Below are positions 26,022 through 35,561 of a stretch of 64,000 bases of DNA, in pieces; positions within the stretch are counted from its first letter, which is position 1; each line of letters begins with the position of its first letter. The notes below the pieces were generated by a model, which had not been told where the DNA came from, ran no database searches, and was given only the letters and a program-made list of their open reading frames with translations. Both the position numbers and the translations under genes were made by a program. The DNA is taken from NCBI RefSeq assembly GCF_006965485.1, contig NZ_CP041360.1:3224001-3288000 (forward strand), given 5' to 3'. Origin of the DNA: Spirosoma sp. KCTC 42546. GTDB taxonomy: Bacteria; Bacteroidota; Bacteroidia; Cytophagales; Spirosomataceae.

Positions 26022-27191
26022 ATGAAAAAGAAACAGGTTTTACCCATGTTGCTGGCCATGCTGGCCGGTGCCATTCTTAGTTTCGGAAGTATTCGGTTAA
26101 TCGAGTATTCCTTCCCGATCGCTGTGCTGAAAAATATGTTTCGTTCCAGCACGGGCTGGGAAGATGCGGTGAAATTGGCAGGTGTTCTGGTGGCTATGTG
26201 GGCCGCGCTGCTGGTCCATGAATTAGGCCATTTGGTAACGGGCTTAGCGCTTAAGTTTCGCTTTCACATCGTAGTGGTCGGTCCATTAGGTATTCGCCGG
26301 AATCCGGATACAGACCGGGTGGAAGGCTACCTGAACCGGGATGCCCGGTTGTACGGAGGCATTGCAGGACCTGTACCACTAGAAAAAGGGCCACATCTGC
26401 GGTCTAAATTTGCGGCTATAGTCGCTGCTGGGCCTATTGTCAGCCTGTTTATGGGCGTGGTTGCACTCTGGCTCGGGTACATGAATGCCTACACACTGAC
26501 GATCAACTCACTGGCAATGAGCCGGATTGCCGTTTGTTTCTGTCTGACCTTCGGGGCGTTTTCCTGCATGTTATTTCTGGCAACAACAGTTCCATTCCGA
26601 ACTGGGCCTTTTTTCACGGATCGTGCTCGCTTTTTTCGGCTTATGGGTGGTGGGCATGCCGCAGCTATCGAACAAGCTACGCTCGAACTACTGGTGCATA
26701 GCCAATCAGGACAATCGTATGCAAATAGTAACCCCGAACAAATCGATCTGTTGCTCAATGAACCGGAATCGTCGCTTCGGTTATTTGCCCATATAATGGC
26801 CTATTACCGGCATCTGGATCGGCAGGAAATGATGGATGCGTTTGAGCGACTAAAGCTTGCGGAAACGTTGCTCGAAGGCCAGCCGGAAATGACGAAAATT
26901 GAAATTTGGAAGGAGCTAGCCTTTGCTTATGCGTATATTGAGTGGGATGTGAAGGAGGCTTTGGCCAATTGGGGTAAGATTAAGCCCTCACCCGAAAGTT
27001 TTCCGTCGGCTTTTGTGTATCTGTTCTGGGCATCTCTTTCGCGTGCCCAGGGCGAGCCAGTAGAGCAGATTAATGCGTGGGTTACCAAAGGGCTAGCCGC
27101 CTTACCTGCTACGTTAACGCGTAGCGAAGATCGGCTTCGACATAAATTATTGACCAGTTTGACTAAACTCAGCGTGCATTCGGTGCCTTAA
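26022..27191 (+). CDS. M50-family (site-2-protease-like) membrane peptidase with helical C-terminal domain
   Basis: A 389-residue membrane metalloprotease-like protein. The zinc motif HELGH lies in a membrane helix (WAALLVHELGHLVTGLAL, about residues 55-72). Further helices follow with AAGPIVSLFMGV and FLATTVPFRTGPFFTD; the Asp there may replace the Asp of the usual LDG motif. Residues about 225-389 form an all-helical, TPR-like soluble domain. The ECF sigma gene starts 23 nt downstream. An intramembrane protease beside a sigma factor and a membrane protein recalls regulated proteolysis of anti-sigma factors, but this role is inferred from neighbours only. Confidence 0.78.
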   Translation: MKKKQVLPMLLAMLAGAILSFGSIRLIEYSFPIAVLKNMFRSSTGWEDAVKLAGVLVAMWAALLVHELGHLVTGLALKFRFHIVVVGPLGIRRNPDTDRVEGYLNRDARLYGGIAGPVPLEKGPHLRSKFAAIVAAGPIVSLFMGVVALWLGYMNAYTLTINSLAMSRIAVCFCLTFGAFSCMLFLATTVPFRTGPFFTDRARFFRLMGGGHAAAIEQATLELLVHSQSGQSYANSNPEQIDLLLNEPESSLRLFAHIMAYYRHLDRQEMMDAFERLKLAETLLEGQPEMTKIEIWKELAFAYAYIEWDVKEALANWGKIKPSPESFPSAFVYLFWASLSRAQGEPVEQINAWVTKGLAALPATLTRSEDRLRHKLLTSLTKLSVHSVP

Positions 27192-27214
27192 TTGACCCCT
27201 CGCCATCGCTCCTT

Positions 27215-27700
27215 ATGTTGTCAGAGCAGGAATTTGTCCAGCAGATTCGCCAGCATCAGAAAATCATTCATAAAGTTTGTCACCTCTATGCGGACAAACC
27301 GGAAGATCGCGAGGATTTGTTTCAGGAAATTCTGCTGAATGCCTGGAAAGCCAACCGCAATTTTCGGCGGGATGCCAAGTTTACGACCTGGCTTTATCAA
27401 ATTGGACTCAATACCGCAATCTCCTACTTCCGGCAAACGAAACGAAAACCCACGCAGGATGGGCTGGATGATGTACTGCACCTCCCTGACCTGACTGAAG
27501 ATGCTACGGAGCAACAATTTATGGCCCTGTATCAGGCTATTGGACAACTTGACAAAATTGATAAAGCGGTGGTGATGCTCTATCTCGATGAGTACGATTA
27601 TACGGCAATTGGCCAGCTATTGGGAATTACACCTAATTATGTAGCCGTAAAAATGAATCGAATCAGGCAGCAACTTAAGCAAACCGTACAACAAAACTAA
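27215..27700 (+). CDS. ECF-type RNA polymerase sigma factor
   Basis: A 161-residue sigma-70 family factor of the extracytoplasmic function group. Region 2 (about residues 10-75) includes EDREDLFQEILLNAWKA and the -10 reading segment FTTWLYQIGLNTAISYFRQ. Region 4 (about 105-158) holds the helix-turn-helix DYTAIGQLLGITPNYVAVKMNRIR. Regions 1 and 3 are absent, as is normal for the group. Its stop is 3 nt before the next gene, a small membrane protein that would be the natural anti-sigma candidate. Confidence 0.93.
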   Translation: MLSEQEFVQQIRQHQKIIHKVCHLYADKPEDREDLFQEILLNAWKANRNFRRDAKFTTWLYQIGLNTAISYFRQTKRKPTQDGLDDVLHLPDLTEDATEQQFMALYQAIGQLDKIDKAVVMLYLDEYDYTAIGQLLGITPNYVAVKMNRIRQQLKQTVQQN

Positions 27701-27703
27701 AGG

Positions 27704-28348
27704 ATGGAACTTGATGAGTTTAAAGCCCTCTATCAGTCTCGGTTTGAGCAGGTGCCTCAGAAGTCGGGTGCAGACCTGGAAGACATGCTTCGAAGACGAT
27801 CATCTTCCGCTGTGGAACGAATTTTACGCAACCTGCTCTGGGAAGTCGGTGCAGCATTCGTAATCGTGCTTGGGTTGGCGTTTGTCATGGCTACCTGGTC
27901 GTCGAATATCTTTCGGTGGCTGGGTTTAGGGGTAGTGCTTCTTAGCCTTGTTCAGGTAATAGCCTTTAGCTGGCAATACCAACAACTGAAGGCCCAGCTT
28001 AGTCGGGCAACCGGATCGGTACGTCACCACTTACAGGACACCGTGGGGATTGTTAGCCGGTTTGTGCGACTCTATTACCGATATTGTATGCGTCTAATCC
28101 CCGTAGGAATGGTGGTTGGGGGCTTACTGGGCGGGTATGCTGGCGTTACCGGTAATACGACCGACCCTGCTTTGGCGGCTTTGCCCGAGAATTCTGGTCT
28201 CGTCTTTCTACTAGGCTCGCTGGTACTCGCTGTTGCCTTGGCAATCGGCACTTATTTTATGCTTACCTGGTATATTCAGCGATTGTACGGTCGGTATCTG
28301 GATGAACTCAATGCCTGTTTGCGTGATTTGACGGAGTTAGCCAGTTAA
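27704..28348 (+). CDS. Membrane protein, candidate anti-sigma partner
   Basis: A 214-residue protein that I do not recognise by family. A cytoplasmic-looking N-terminal part of about 45 residues (DEFKALYQSRFEQ, then a basic patch) precedes two hydrophobic helices (about 48-65 and 70-87). A helical linker follows, then two more helices (about 130-150 and 166-190) and a short charged tail. The position 3 nt after an ECF sigma gene, and the soluble head followed by membrane helices, fit an anti-sigma factor. No zinc-binding ZAS motif is visible, so that assignment is an inference. Confidence 0.6.
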   Translation: MELDEFKALYQSRFEQVPQKSGADLEDMLRRRSSSAVERILRNLLWEVGAAFVIVLGLAFVMATWSSNIFRWLGLGVVLLSLVQVIAFSWQYQQLKAQLSRATGSVRHHLQDTVGIVSRFVRLYYRYCMRLIPVGMVVGGLLGGYAGVTGNTTDPALAALPENSGLVFLLGSLVLAVALAIGTYFMLTWYIQRLYGRYLDELNACLRDLTELAS

Positions 28349-28412
28349 TTAAATTGATACTGACAAATTACTTTGCCTTCGTTGTCTAGCTGTTTGTGAG
28401 CAAATCTAGCGT

Positions 28413-28420
28413 TATCTTTG
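28413..28420 (+). promoter_or_regulatory. Candidate -7 element for the HAD hydrolase gene
   Basis: TATCTTTG fits TAnnTTTG, with TTTG at 28393-28396 (16-nt spacer), 37 nt before the ATG at 28458. Confidence 0.45.
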
Positions 28421-28457
28421 GCCTCCGGTTTGTCTAACCTTCTACCACCGGTTGCGA

Positions 28458-29096
28458 ATGGAATCCGCACATAACACCACAACGCTCAAAAACCTGATTT
28501 TCGACCTCGGTGATGTGATTATCCCGATTGATTTGACCGCCCCCATTCGAAACTTTGCCATGCTGGCGAACCTACCCGAAGAGGAAGTAAGGTCGATCTG
28601 GACGCAATTCGACATCATTGGTCAATATGAAACCGGCCTGATTGACGACACGGCCTTCCGTGATCATGTTCGGCGGGTGTTGAAAAATGACAGCTGGGCT
28701 GATGAAGTGATTGATACAGCCTGGAACACTATTTTGCTTGACTTACCCGTTGAGCGGGTTGAACGCATTAAAGAGCTACAACAAACGTATCGGCTATTCC
28801 TGCTTAGTAATACCAGCCCTATTCACATTCGACTGGTGAACAAAATGCTTACCAGTCTGAATCAGCCGACGCTGGAAGAACTCTTTGAGCGCGTATTTTA
28901 TTCCTACGAAGTAAAACTAGCGAAGCCGTCGCCTGAAATTTACGAGCACGTTTTGGCCGAAGCGGGATTGGTTGCCTCAGAAACCGCTTTTTTCGATGAT
29001 AATGCAGCAAACATCCGGTCGGCTGCCCAGTTAGGTATTCAGGCCGTACATGTGCAGCCCCCGATGACAATTCTTGATTACTTAACGAATGTATAA
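28458..29096 (+). CDS. HAD-superfamily hydrolase (phosphatase)
   Basis: A 212-residue HAD hydrolase, probably acting on a small phosphorylated metabolite. Motif I is FDLGDVIIPID: nucleophile Asp in DLGDV, with the usual second Asp of DxD conserved in spacing. Motif II is LLSNTS, the motif III Lys is in VKLAKPSPEIY, and motif IV is FFDDNAANIRSA. The helical cap (about residues 20-95) is of the small C1 type, as in YihX (glucose-1-phosphatase) relatives. The ATG at 28458 is preferred to the TTG at 28452. Substrate is not predictable. Confidence 0.88.
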   Translation: MESAHNTTTLKNLIFDLGDVIIPIDLTAPIRNFAMLANLPEEEVRSIWTQFDIIGQYETGLIDDTAFRDHVRRVLKNDSWADEVIDTAWNTILLDLPVERVERIKELQQTYRLFLLSNTSPIHIRLVNKMLTSLNQPTLEELFERVFYSYEVKLAKPSPEIYEHVLAEAGLVASETAFFDDNAANIRSAAQLGIQAVHVQPPMTILDYLTNV

Positions 29097-29157
29097 TGGA
29101 TAATGTAAAATGAATAGCTCAGTTCTGATGAACATTATTCATTTTACATTATCCATT
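29095..29157. repeat. Intergenic palindrome, TAATG-word class
   Basis: A 21-nt arm (29095-29115) is mirrored exactly at 29137-29157. The arms consist of words such as ATAATGG and TAAAATG; related loci are 37506-37573, 47579-47647 and 60724-60950. Confidence 0.82.
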
Positions 29158-29170
29158 GTTCATTACATCT

Positions 29171-30325
29171 ATGAACCAACGCACCAAGACTTACCTCCTG
29201 CACGGAGGTCTTTTTTTAATTACCCTCATCACCACCACAATGGCCGGTGCCGAATGGATGTTCGGGAGTCTCTTTATTCCATTTGAAGGCGTAACAAAAC
29301 CATTGGGCTGGTCGGAGTTTGTGGATGGATTTCAGTTTTCAGTCCCCTTTCTGGCCATTCTAACAGTCCATGAATTTGGGCATTATTTCACCGCGAAGGC
29401 CAATAAGGTACGTGTAACCTTACCCTTCTACATTCCACTCTGGCTGGGAATTGGACAAAGCATTGGCACCCTGGGGGCATTTATTCGGATCAAGGATTAC
29501 ATTAATAGCCGTCAGAAGTATTTCGATATTGGTATTGCTGGCCCGTTAGCGGGTTTTGTACTGGCGTTGGTCGTGTTATGGTACGCCTTTTCGCACCTGC
29601 CACCACCGGAATTTATCTTCACCATTCACCCCGAATATGCTAAATGGGGGCTTGATTATGGGAAGTATGCGTATCAACATCTGCCAGAAGGCGGAGCTGT
29701 TGGATTGGGCGATAACTTACTGTTCCACTTCTTTAAAACCTACGTTGCGGACCCGGCTCGCGTGCCTCATGCGTACGAAATGGTTCACTATCCGTATGTG
29801 CTGGCGGGTTACCTGGCCCTGTTTTTTACATCACTCAACCTGATTCCCATTGGGCAGCTAGATGGTGGTCATATTTTGTACGCGCTCATCGGGCGTAAAC
29901 GATTTCAATGGGTAGCCCCTGCTTTGTTCATTGTATTTGCGTTTTATGCAGGGTTAGGCTTGTATAAACCTAGCGACTTTGCAGTGCCTACCGATGAAGC
30001 GTTTTTTGAAGTACTGGGCTATTTTGCGCTGTATGTGGTTTTCCTGTACTTAGCCTTTTCGCGGATCAGCGAGAATAAGATGACCTCGTTGATGATCACA
30101 CTGTGTGTTGTATCGGCTCAGTTGGCCGTTTCCTGGATGAAACCAGACGTTGTAGGCTATTCAAACTTCCTCGTATTTGTGTTTGTCGTCGGGCGATTTT
30201 TAGGTATTTATCATCCAGTAACAGAAGTAGAAGAGCCACTTGACCTGAAACGACAAGTGCTGGGCTGGATTGCCCTGATTGTTTTTGTCTTGTGTTTTAG
30301 CCCGCGTCCCTTCCTGATTTCGTAG
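29171..30325 (+). CDS. Site-2 protease family (M50) membrane protein
   Basis: A 384-residue intramembrane zinc metalloprotease homologue, related in layout to plant EGY/cyanobacterial S2P proteins. Helix two carries HEFGHYFTAKANK (zinc motif, about residue 70). A later helix carries NLIPIGQLDGGHILYA with the third ligand Asp, followed by several hydrophobic helices. FDIGIAGPLAGFVLA is the usual glycine-rich segment. Substrates are unknown; S2P enzymes cleave membrane-spanning regulators. It is monocistronic, between a TAATG-class and a CACAGAG-class palindrome. Confidence 0.9.
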   Translation: MNQRTKTYLLHGGLFLITLITTTMAGAEWMFGSLFIPFEGVTKPLGWSEFVDGFQFSVPFLAILTVHEFGHYFTAKANKVRVTLPFYIPLWLGIGQSIGTLGAFIRIKDYINSRQKYFDIGIAGPLAGFVLALVVLWYAFSHLPPPEFIFTIHPEYAKWGLDYGKYAYQHLPEGGAVGLGDNLLFHFFKTYVADPARVPHAYEMVHYPYVLAGYLALFFTSLNLIPIGQLDGGHILYALIGRKRFQWVAPALFIVFAFYAGLGLYKPSDFAVPTDEAFFEVLGYFALYVVFLYLAFSRISENKMTSLMITLCVVSAQLAVSWMKPDVVGYSNFLVFVFVVGRFLGIYHPVTEVEEPLDLKRQVLGWIALIVFVLCFSPRPFLIS

Positions 30326-30396
30326 CCGTACTCCCCAAAGAATCAGTGGATTGGGGACATTGATATAGGGAAACGACGTTATTACATTAAATTATT

Positions 30397-30497
30397 AAAC
30401 ACAGAGTAACGGAGGTATAAACAGAGAGCACAAAGGGTGACTACTTAATATGTTATATCTCAGTGTTCTCTGTTTATACCTCTGTTACTCTGTGTTT
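30397..30497. repeat. 35-bp intergenic palindrome, CACAGAG-word class
   Basis: Arm 30397-30431 pairs with 30463-30497 at 33 of 35 positions. Words such as CACAGAG and TAAACAGAG dominate. It lies between convergent M50 peptidase and exonuclease genes. Confidence 0.83.
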
Positions 30498-30504
30498 GAA
30501 TGTT

Positions 30505-31122
30505 TCAACTCGGCAGTTTCAGTTGCTCGCTCAATTCAAATACCTTTTTGAGGCATTGTGCGGTAAGTATCGCATCCTCAAGCGCGTTATGAAAGCCGTC
30601 TTCCCTGGCAAAACCGAAATAATTTGCAATGGCGGTCAGGCTTAATCGGTCTGGAACTTTGCGACCGTTAGCTTTTAACACTCGGAAGGTAAAATAGGCT
30701 AGCGTATGCAAATCAAGCAACACCCTGGAATAAGGCCACTTTAGTTTCTCATACCGATACGCTTCCTTCAGAAAGTTGATATCGTTTATTACGCTCTGTC
30801 CGCAAATGATCACATCGCGTAGAAAGGGTGTTCGGTCTAACTGACCTTTCGGAACGCGCAGGCCGAGTTCCTTACAAATCCATTCTTCCAGTTCGGGTAA
30901 TACATCATAGATCATCGGGGCATCTTCCAGATCGGCCAGCGAGAGATTATGAATTTTCTCCGATGAGGACGAAAACGCATCTTTATTCTCCGGATAAACA
31001 TTGGTGAGATAGCGACCTTTTTCAACCCAGTTGTCGTCAAACAGCACGGCTCCAATCTGGATAATTTCGTTATAATCCGGTTCTGGACCGGTCATTTCAA
31101 GGTCAAGTACTAAAAACGACAT
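30505..31122 (-). CDS. DEDDh-type 3'-5' exonuclease
   Basis: A 205-residue exonuclease of the RNase T/DnaQ superfamily. The motifs are clear: ExoI LDLEMTG (Asp 7, Glu 9), ExoII GQSVINDINFL (Asp near 118), and ExoIII HNALEDAILTAQCL with the His and Asp of the DEDDh type. The gap between ExoI and ExoII is long, with KIHNLSLADLEDAP giving the substrate-facing strand. It could trim DNA or RNA 3' ends; which one is not evident. It is transcribed alone. Confidence 0.9.
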   Translation of the reverse strand: MSFLVLDLEMTGPEPDYNEIIQIGAVLFDDNWVEKGRYLTNVYPENKDAFSSSSEKIHNLSLADLEDAPMIYDVLPELEEWICKELGLRVPKGQLDRTPFLRDVIICGQSVINDINFLKEAYRYEKLKWPYSRVLLDLHTLAYFTFRVLKANGRKVPDRLSLTAIANYFGFAREDGFHNALEDAILTAQCLKKVFELSEQLKLPS

Positions 31123-31261
31123 ATGTTAATAATGTTTATTAAAAGCGGGTAAATGGTAACGACTTTGTTATTGAGAAGTAAAGTGAAAAATAATATGCTA
31201 ATTTTTCAAGTGGACAACATTTCTGACCCTTCTGCTGTTTTAACTACATACACGCTAACAA

Positions 31262-31291
31262 AGCCCCGACAGTCTATCTGCCGGGGCTTTT
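31262..31291. terminator. Terminator after the S9 peptidase gene
   Basis: AAAGCCCCG-CAG pairs with CTG-CGGGGCTTT (about 31262-31291), with TTTTT on the plus side. It lies between the exonuclease and S9 peptidase genes, downstream of the latter. Confidence 0.78.
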
Positions 31292-31334
31292 TCATGCTGG
31301 TAAATTGCAGAATAGAAGTCAGAATTTTCGTGGC

Positions 31335-33308
31335 TTACAGATTTTCTCCCCAGATGTATTTGCTGAACCAGCGGTAGTTTTCTTCCATAACCTGCCGCAT
31401 GGGTTTGGGCTTTGTAATGCCATGGCCAAACCCTTTGTAAACGACCATTTTTACCGGTACTCCTTTATCTTCCAGGGCCAGCCTGAGTTCATAGGCGTTA
31501 GCAATTGGAACGCGTCTATCCAACTCACCATGCTGAATTAGTGTAGGTGTTTTGGCCCGACTCACGTAAGTGATTGGGGAGGTTTTCTGATAAATGTCGG
31601 CGTTATCCCAGGGAGTTCCCTGCAAATACTGACGCGTAAAGGGTGTGATATCCGTATTCTGATAGTAGGTTGCCCAGTTTGAAATACCTGCTCCAACGGA
31701 TGTGGCTTTGAATCGATCGCTGTAGGTGGTGATAAAGGCCGAAATATAACCCCCCTGACTCCAGCCCATGGCACCCACTTTATCTTTATCGACGATCCCT
31801 TTAGTAATCAAATAATCGACACCTGAGATCACGTCATCGTAATCGCCCAGCCCCAGATTCTTCACATTCAGCGAGCGGAATTTGCTGCCATAACCGGCCG
31901 ATCCGCGGTAGTTTGGTCGTAATACAAGCGCGCCTTTTGCCGTAAATTGTTCGATCGGGTAGTATCGGTCGGCCGTTACAGAAGGTAAGTCGATACCCGT
32001 TGGCCCACCGTGAATAACAACCAGCAGTGGATATTTGCGGGTAGGGTCGAAATTGGCGGGTTTAATCAAAATGCCTTCAATCATATTTCCATCCACCGAT
32101 TTCCAACTAATAACCTCCCGGCTCGATATACTGAATGGAGCCAATTGCTTGCCCATTGTTGTGATCGTTTTTGGGGCAAAATGACGTACCGAAGAGGTTT
32201 GAATTTCGGAATATTGATTTGGAAGCGCCCCAACAAACGCCATCTGCTGCCCATCTTTACTGAACGAAAATTGGTTGGCAATCAGATTATCTGGTTTTGT
32301 TAATCGTTCCGTTTTCAGCGTGGCCGGGTCAAGCCGGAACAAGTGGGCGGCTGTCTTCTGAAATCCGCTGAACAAAATGCCATCAGCCGTCCATTCCAGT
32401 AGGTTCGCATTTTCGTCAAACGTATTAGATAGTATTTTAGGCGTGCCGCCCGTAGCGGGCACCGTGGCAATGAGCCGATTCGTGTAGAAATAGAACTCAT
32501 TCTCATTGGCCGTTGTAAAGGCAATTTGCTTGCCATCGGGCGACCAAACTGGGTTTTGATCGGGGCCTTTGAGCGAGACGATCTTAGTCGTAACGGTATC
32601 GCCAAGGGTTAGAACATATAGATCGGAGGTATGACCGTTGATCAGATCGGGGTTCTTTGAAGCATCAAATGCGATTTTCTTCCCATCGGGCGATACCACG
32701 AAGCTGCCTACCGAAAATCCAATTCCTTTGGTTAAAGCCTTAGCCTGAGCGGGTTTCTCATTTGTGAGACTGTCGAGTAGATACAAATGAACCATTTTGT
32801 AATCATCCCGAACAACTTCATAGTCGCTGTATTTTTCTTTACGCTCTTTGTCAAGTTTTCCATCGGGCACTGTGGCCGAAAAGACAATCTGCTTCCCCGT
32901 TGGTGACCATTTAAACGTGGTTACACCGGTTTCAAATTTAGATAATGGCCTTGCTTCACCACCCGTTGGGCTGATCACATACAACTGAGACTTGTCGTCA
33001 CGCGTGGACAAAAAGGCCAGCCATTTACCATCCGGCGACCAGGCAGGGCTGCTGTTCGATTTTTTCGAGTTCGTTAGCTGAAACTGATCACCCGTTGTGG
33101 TATTGGCCAGCCAGATGTCGGTATCATAGGCGTTCTCATCCCAGTTCGTTTTTGTAACCGTGTAGGCAACCCACTTGCCATCGGGCGAAAGTTGTGGATT
33201 CGATACACTTTTCATATCAATCGACTGAACAATACTCGGTGCCTGAGCCCATGCAGGCGTGAAGCTAACCAGAAAGGGTAGCAGGTAGAGGAAGTAAATA
33301 GATTTCAT
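31335..33308 (-). CDS. S9 family prolyl oligopeptidase-type peptidase
   Basis: Secreted serine peptidase, 657 residues, with a signal peptide (about residues 1-21, ending PAWAQA). An N-terminal beta-propeller follows, with several SPDGKWVAY/SPDGKQIAF repeats (WD40-like PD40). The alpha/beta hydrolase domain begins near residue 410: LVVIHGGPTG forms the oxyanion region, GWSQGG holds the catalytic Ser, HGELDRRVP the Asp and GFGHGI the His. Relatives are acylaminoacyl peptidases and dipeptidyl peptidases that trim peptides from the N-terminus. It is probably periplasmic. Confidence 0.94.
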   Translation of the reverse strand: MKSIYFLYLLPFLVSFTPAWAQAPSIVQSIDMKSVSNPQLSPDGKWVAYTVTKTNWDENAYDTDIWLANTTTGDQFQLTNSKKSNSSPAWSPDGKWLAFLSTRDDKSQLYVISPTGGEARPLSKFETGVTTFKWSPTGKQIVFSATVPDGKLDKERKEKYSDYEVVRDDYKMVHLYLLDSLTNEKPAQAKALTKGIGFSVGSFVVSPDGKKIAFDASKNPDLINGHTSDLYVLTLGDTVTTKIVSLKGPDQNPVWSPDGKQIAFTTANENEFYFYTNRLIATVPATGGTPKILSNTFDENANLLEWTADGILFSGFQKTAAHLFRLDPATLKTERLTKPDNLIANQFSFSKDGQQMAFVGALPNQYSEIQTSSVRHFAPKTITTMGKQLAPFSISSREVISWKSVDGNMIEGILIKPANFDPTRKYPLLVVIHGGPTGIDLPSVTADRYYPIEQFTAKGALVLRPNYRGSAGYGSKFRSLNVKNLGLGDYDDVISGVDYLITKGIVDKDKVGAMGWSQGGYISAFITTYSDRFKATSVGAGISNWATYYQNTDITPFTRQYLQGTPWDNADIYQKTSPITYVSRAKTPTLIQHGELDRRVPIANAYELRLALEDKGVPVKMVVYKGFGHGITKPKPMRQVMEENYRWFSKYIWGENL

Positions 33309-33377
33309 GCGAGGAAGTGTCTGGTTGTATAAACCTCTAATATAGGGCAGTTTAGGCAGGATTGCCAGCAGTTTCCA

Positions 33378-35540
33378 TTACGCAGTGTGGAAGCGTGTTT
33401 TAATGATCTGTTCCCGTGTTTCCAAACGGTCGATGATTTTACTGATGTCGCTGCTGACCTGTTGTATAAAATTCAATTGTTCCAGTAACGATGGGTCCGA
33501 AGGAGCCGTTGGAAGACTTACGTCTGGCACTGCTGTGTCCAGAGTCGATTTCTCCGTAGTGGAGTTGAGCCGGTGTAGACTTTCGGACAGTGTGAACAGG
33601 GCACGTTTGACTGGACGTAGTAACGGAGCCGGGTAAGCTTTAGGCTCTCCCGTTAGTTGGGCCGAGGTGATGGTGGCAATGTTGGCCGATAAAACGTGAT
33701 TGAGCACTACGAACTCGTAGATGAGTTTTTCGTTGCGCTGCTTGTGCTTGGGCTCCGACAGCATTCGGTCAAATGCTGCGGAAAGGTTAGCTGATGAAAC
33801 ATAAATTTCCTTCCGTGCCAATTTGTACTCAACCAGACTGATCGGTCGCCCTGACAGGCTATCCAGTAAAAGTTGAACATACCTGACATTGGCTTTCAGT
33901 ACGGTTTGCATGGGCTTCCGTAACTGCTCCGATTCCCATTGCGGAAACAGTAAATAACTCGCCATGAAGGCAATAACTCCCCCAAGCAAGGTGTCGAAGA
34001 AGCGCTCTTCAGCGGCACCTAAATAGCTGACACCAAGGAAATTGAAGAGGATCAGAATGAAAGGGGTCACGCAAATGACCATTACGATGTAGTTGATACG
34101 CTGGGCACTATACGTACCCAACATCAACAGCACCATAAAGCTGAACTGAACGGTTTTATTGGGTAGAAAGGTTAAAATAAGTACACCGATGATACCACCC
34201 GCCAGAGTGCCAATGATCCGTTCAATATTTCGTTGTTTGGTGAGACTGAATGCTGGTTTCAGAATGACCGAGATCGTTAGCAATACCCAGTAACTATGAT
34301 GCCCGTAGGGGAGGAGTTTGGTAATAACGAAGCCGAGCAACATGGCAATGGCTACCCGTACCGAATGCCGGAATACCGACGAATTAAGGGTTAGGTTATC
34401 CAGAAACGATTTCAGATCAATCTCCTGATGAGAAACAAACCGCCCGAATTCCATGGCCTCATTATCAACCGGACTAATGGTAGGTAGCACAAGATTCTTT
34501 TGCAGACCACTTAATCGCTGGCTGATTGTTCGTAAACTGACCAATACTTTCTTAAGGACCAGCGTGCTGCCTTCCTGCTCGTTAAGGGCGTCGATGTGGC
34601 GCTTTAGCTCCTCCAGAACCGGGCTAATATCAATGGGTTTGTGAAACGGAACGGGCAACTGAATGGCTAAGCCGATGTGATCCAACTCAACGGATAACCG
34701 ACGAATGGTGCGGGAAATCTCAGTCAACACAGTAGACTTGCCAAACCGTTCGCGGATATCGGAATAGTCGTAATACATGGCAATGATCTGCTCATACAGA
34801 TCAACTACATCCACAAATGTGAGCAGCAGCAACCGCCCGGTACGCGTCGACTCGGTTACGATGCGCCGACTTTTGAACAGGACTTCCCGTACGGCATCCT
34901 GTTTTTCACTGACATCTACCTGTTGGGCAATCAGTCGACGGTAATTGTCGTCTAGTTGGGTCGATACGTCGTAGAAATCGGCTTTTATGGCCATGAGTTT
35001 GGCAATCTCATGGATGCACTGGCCCAGGGCTTGCTGGGCCAATCGGTAGGGCTGAAGCCGGGAAACCAACAAACTGATGGTACTATACCAAATACTCCCG
35101 GCCAGCACCAGAAAGCTCTCGTGTATAACACCAGTGGCATCCATCGGGCGGTCGAGCATCAGGATCATGATCAGCAAAGCCGCTGTACCAACAGATGTAG
35201 CTCGGTTGCCGTAAATGGCGAACATGGAGAAGAAAAAGCTGAACAGCAGAATCTCAATTCCCAATGTATACGGACTCATTCGGGCAAACCCCGTTATGAA
35301 CGTTACTGAAAAGCTGATGAGCGCACTGGATACCATGCCGTTACGTCGGTGCGACACCGGGCCCGGTGCATCACTCAGGCTTACATTTAGTGCACCCAGC
35401 GACATGGCCATACCGGCCTGAAGCTGGTCGAACTGGGCTAATACAAGAGAAGGCAGCAAAATGGACAACGTTATTCGCAGTCCATCAGAAAAATACTGAC
35501 TGGATAGAAAATAACTGACTTGCCGACTCCGCTTATTCAT
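33378..35540 (-). CDS. FUSC/YccS-type membrane transporter
   Basis: A 720-residue inner-membrane protein of the FUSC family (YccS, YhfK and the aromatic acid efflux protein AaeB are relatives). It has two similar membrane blocks (about residues 20-190 and 390-540), each with several helices including PYTLGIEILLFSFFFSMFA and YHHSYWVLLTISVILKPAF-like segments (the second reads GHHSYWVLLTISVILKP). Long soluble helical regions follow each block. The FUSC-type proline-containing motif ISVILKPAFSLTKQRNIER is clear. Substrate is unknown, likely an organic anion. Confidence 0.85.
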   Translation of the reverse strand: MNKRSRQVSYFLSSQYFSDGLRITLSILLPSLVLAQFDQLQAGMAMSLGALNVSLSDAPGPVSHRRNGMVSSALISFSVTFITGFARMSPYTLGIEILLFSFFFSMFAIYGNRATSVGTAALLIMILMLDRPMDATGVIHESFLVLAGSIWYSTISLLVSRLQPYRLAQQALGQCIHEIAKLMAIKADFYDVSTQLDDNYRRLIAQQVDVSEKQDAVREVLFKSRRIVTESTRTGRLLLLTFVDVVDLYEQIIAMYYDYSDIRERFGKSTVLTEISRTIRRLSVELDHIGLAIQLPVPFHKPIDISPVLEELKRHIDALNEQEGSTLVLKKVLVSLRTISQRLSGLQKNLVLPTISPVDNEAMEFGRFVSHQEIDLKSFLDNLTLNSSVFRHSVRVAIAMLLGFVITKLLPYGHHSYWVLLTISVILKPAFSLTKQRNIERIIGTLAGGIIGVLILTFLPNKTVQFSFMVLLMLGTYSAQRINYIVMVICVTPFILILFNFLGVSYLGAAEERFFDTLLGGVIAFMASYLLFPQWESEQLRKPMQTVLKANVRYVQLLLDSLSGRPISLVEYKLARKEIYVSSANLSAAFDRMLSEPKHKQRNEKLIYEFVVLNHVLSANIATITSAQLTGEPKAYPAPLLRPVKRALFTLSESLHRLNSTTEKSTLDTAVPDVSLPTAPSDPSLLEQLNFIQQVSSDISKIIDRLETREQIIKTRFHTA

Positions 35541-35561
35541 TCTGGTTTAGTTGTTAGCGTG

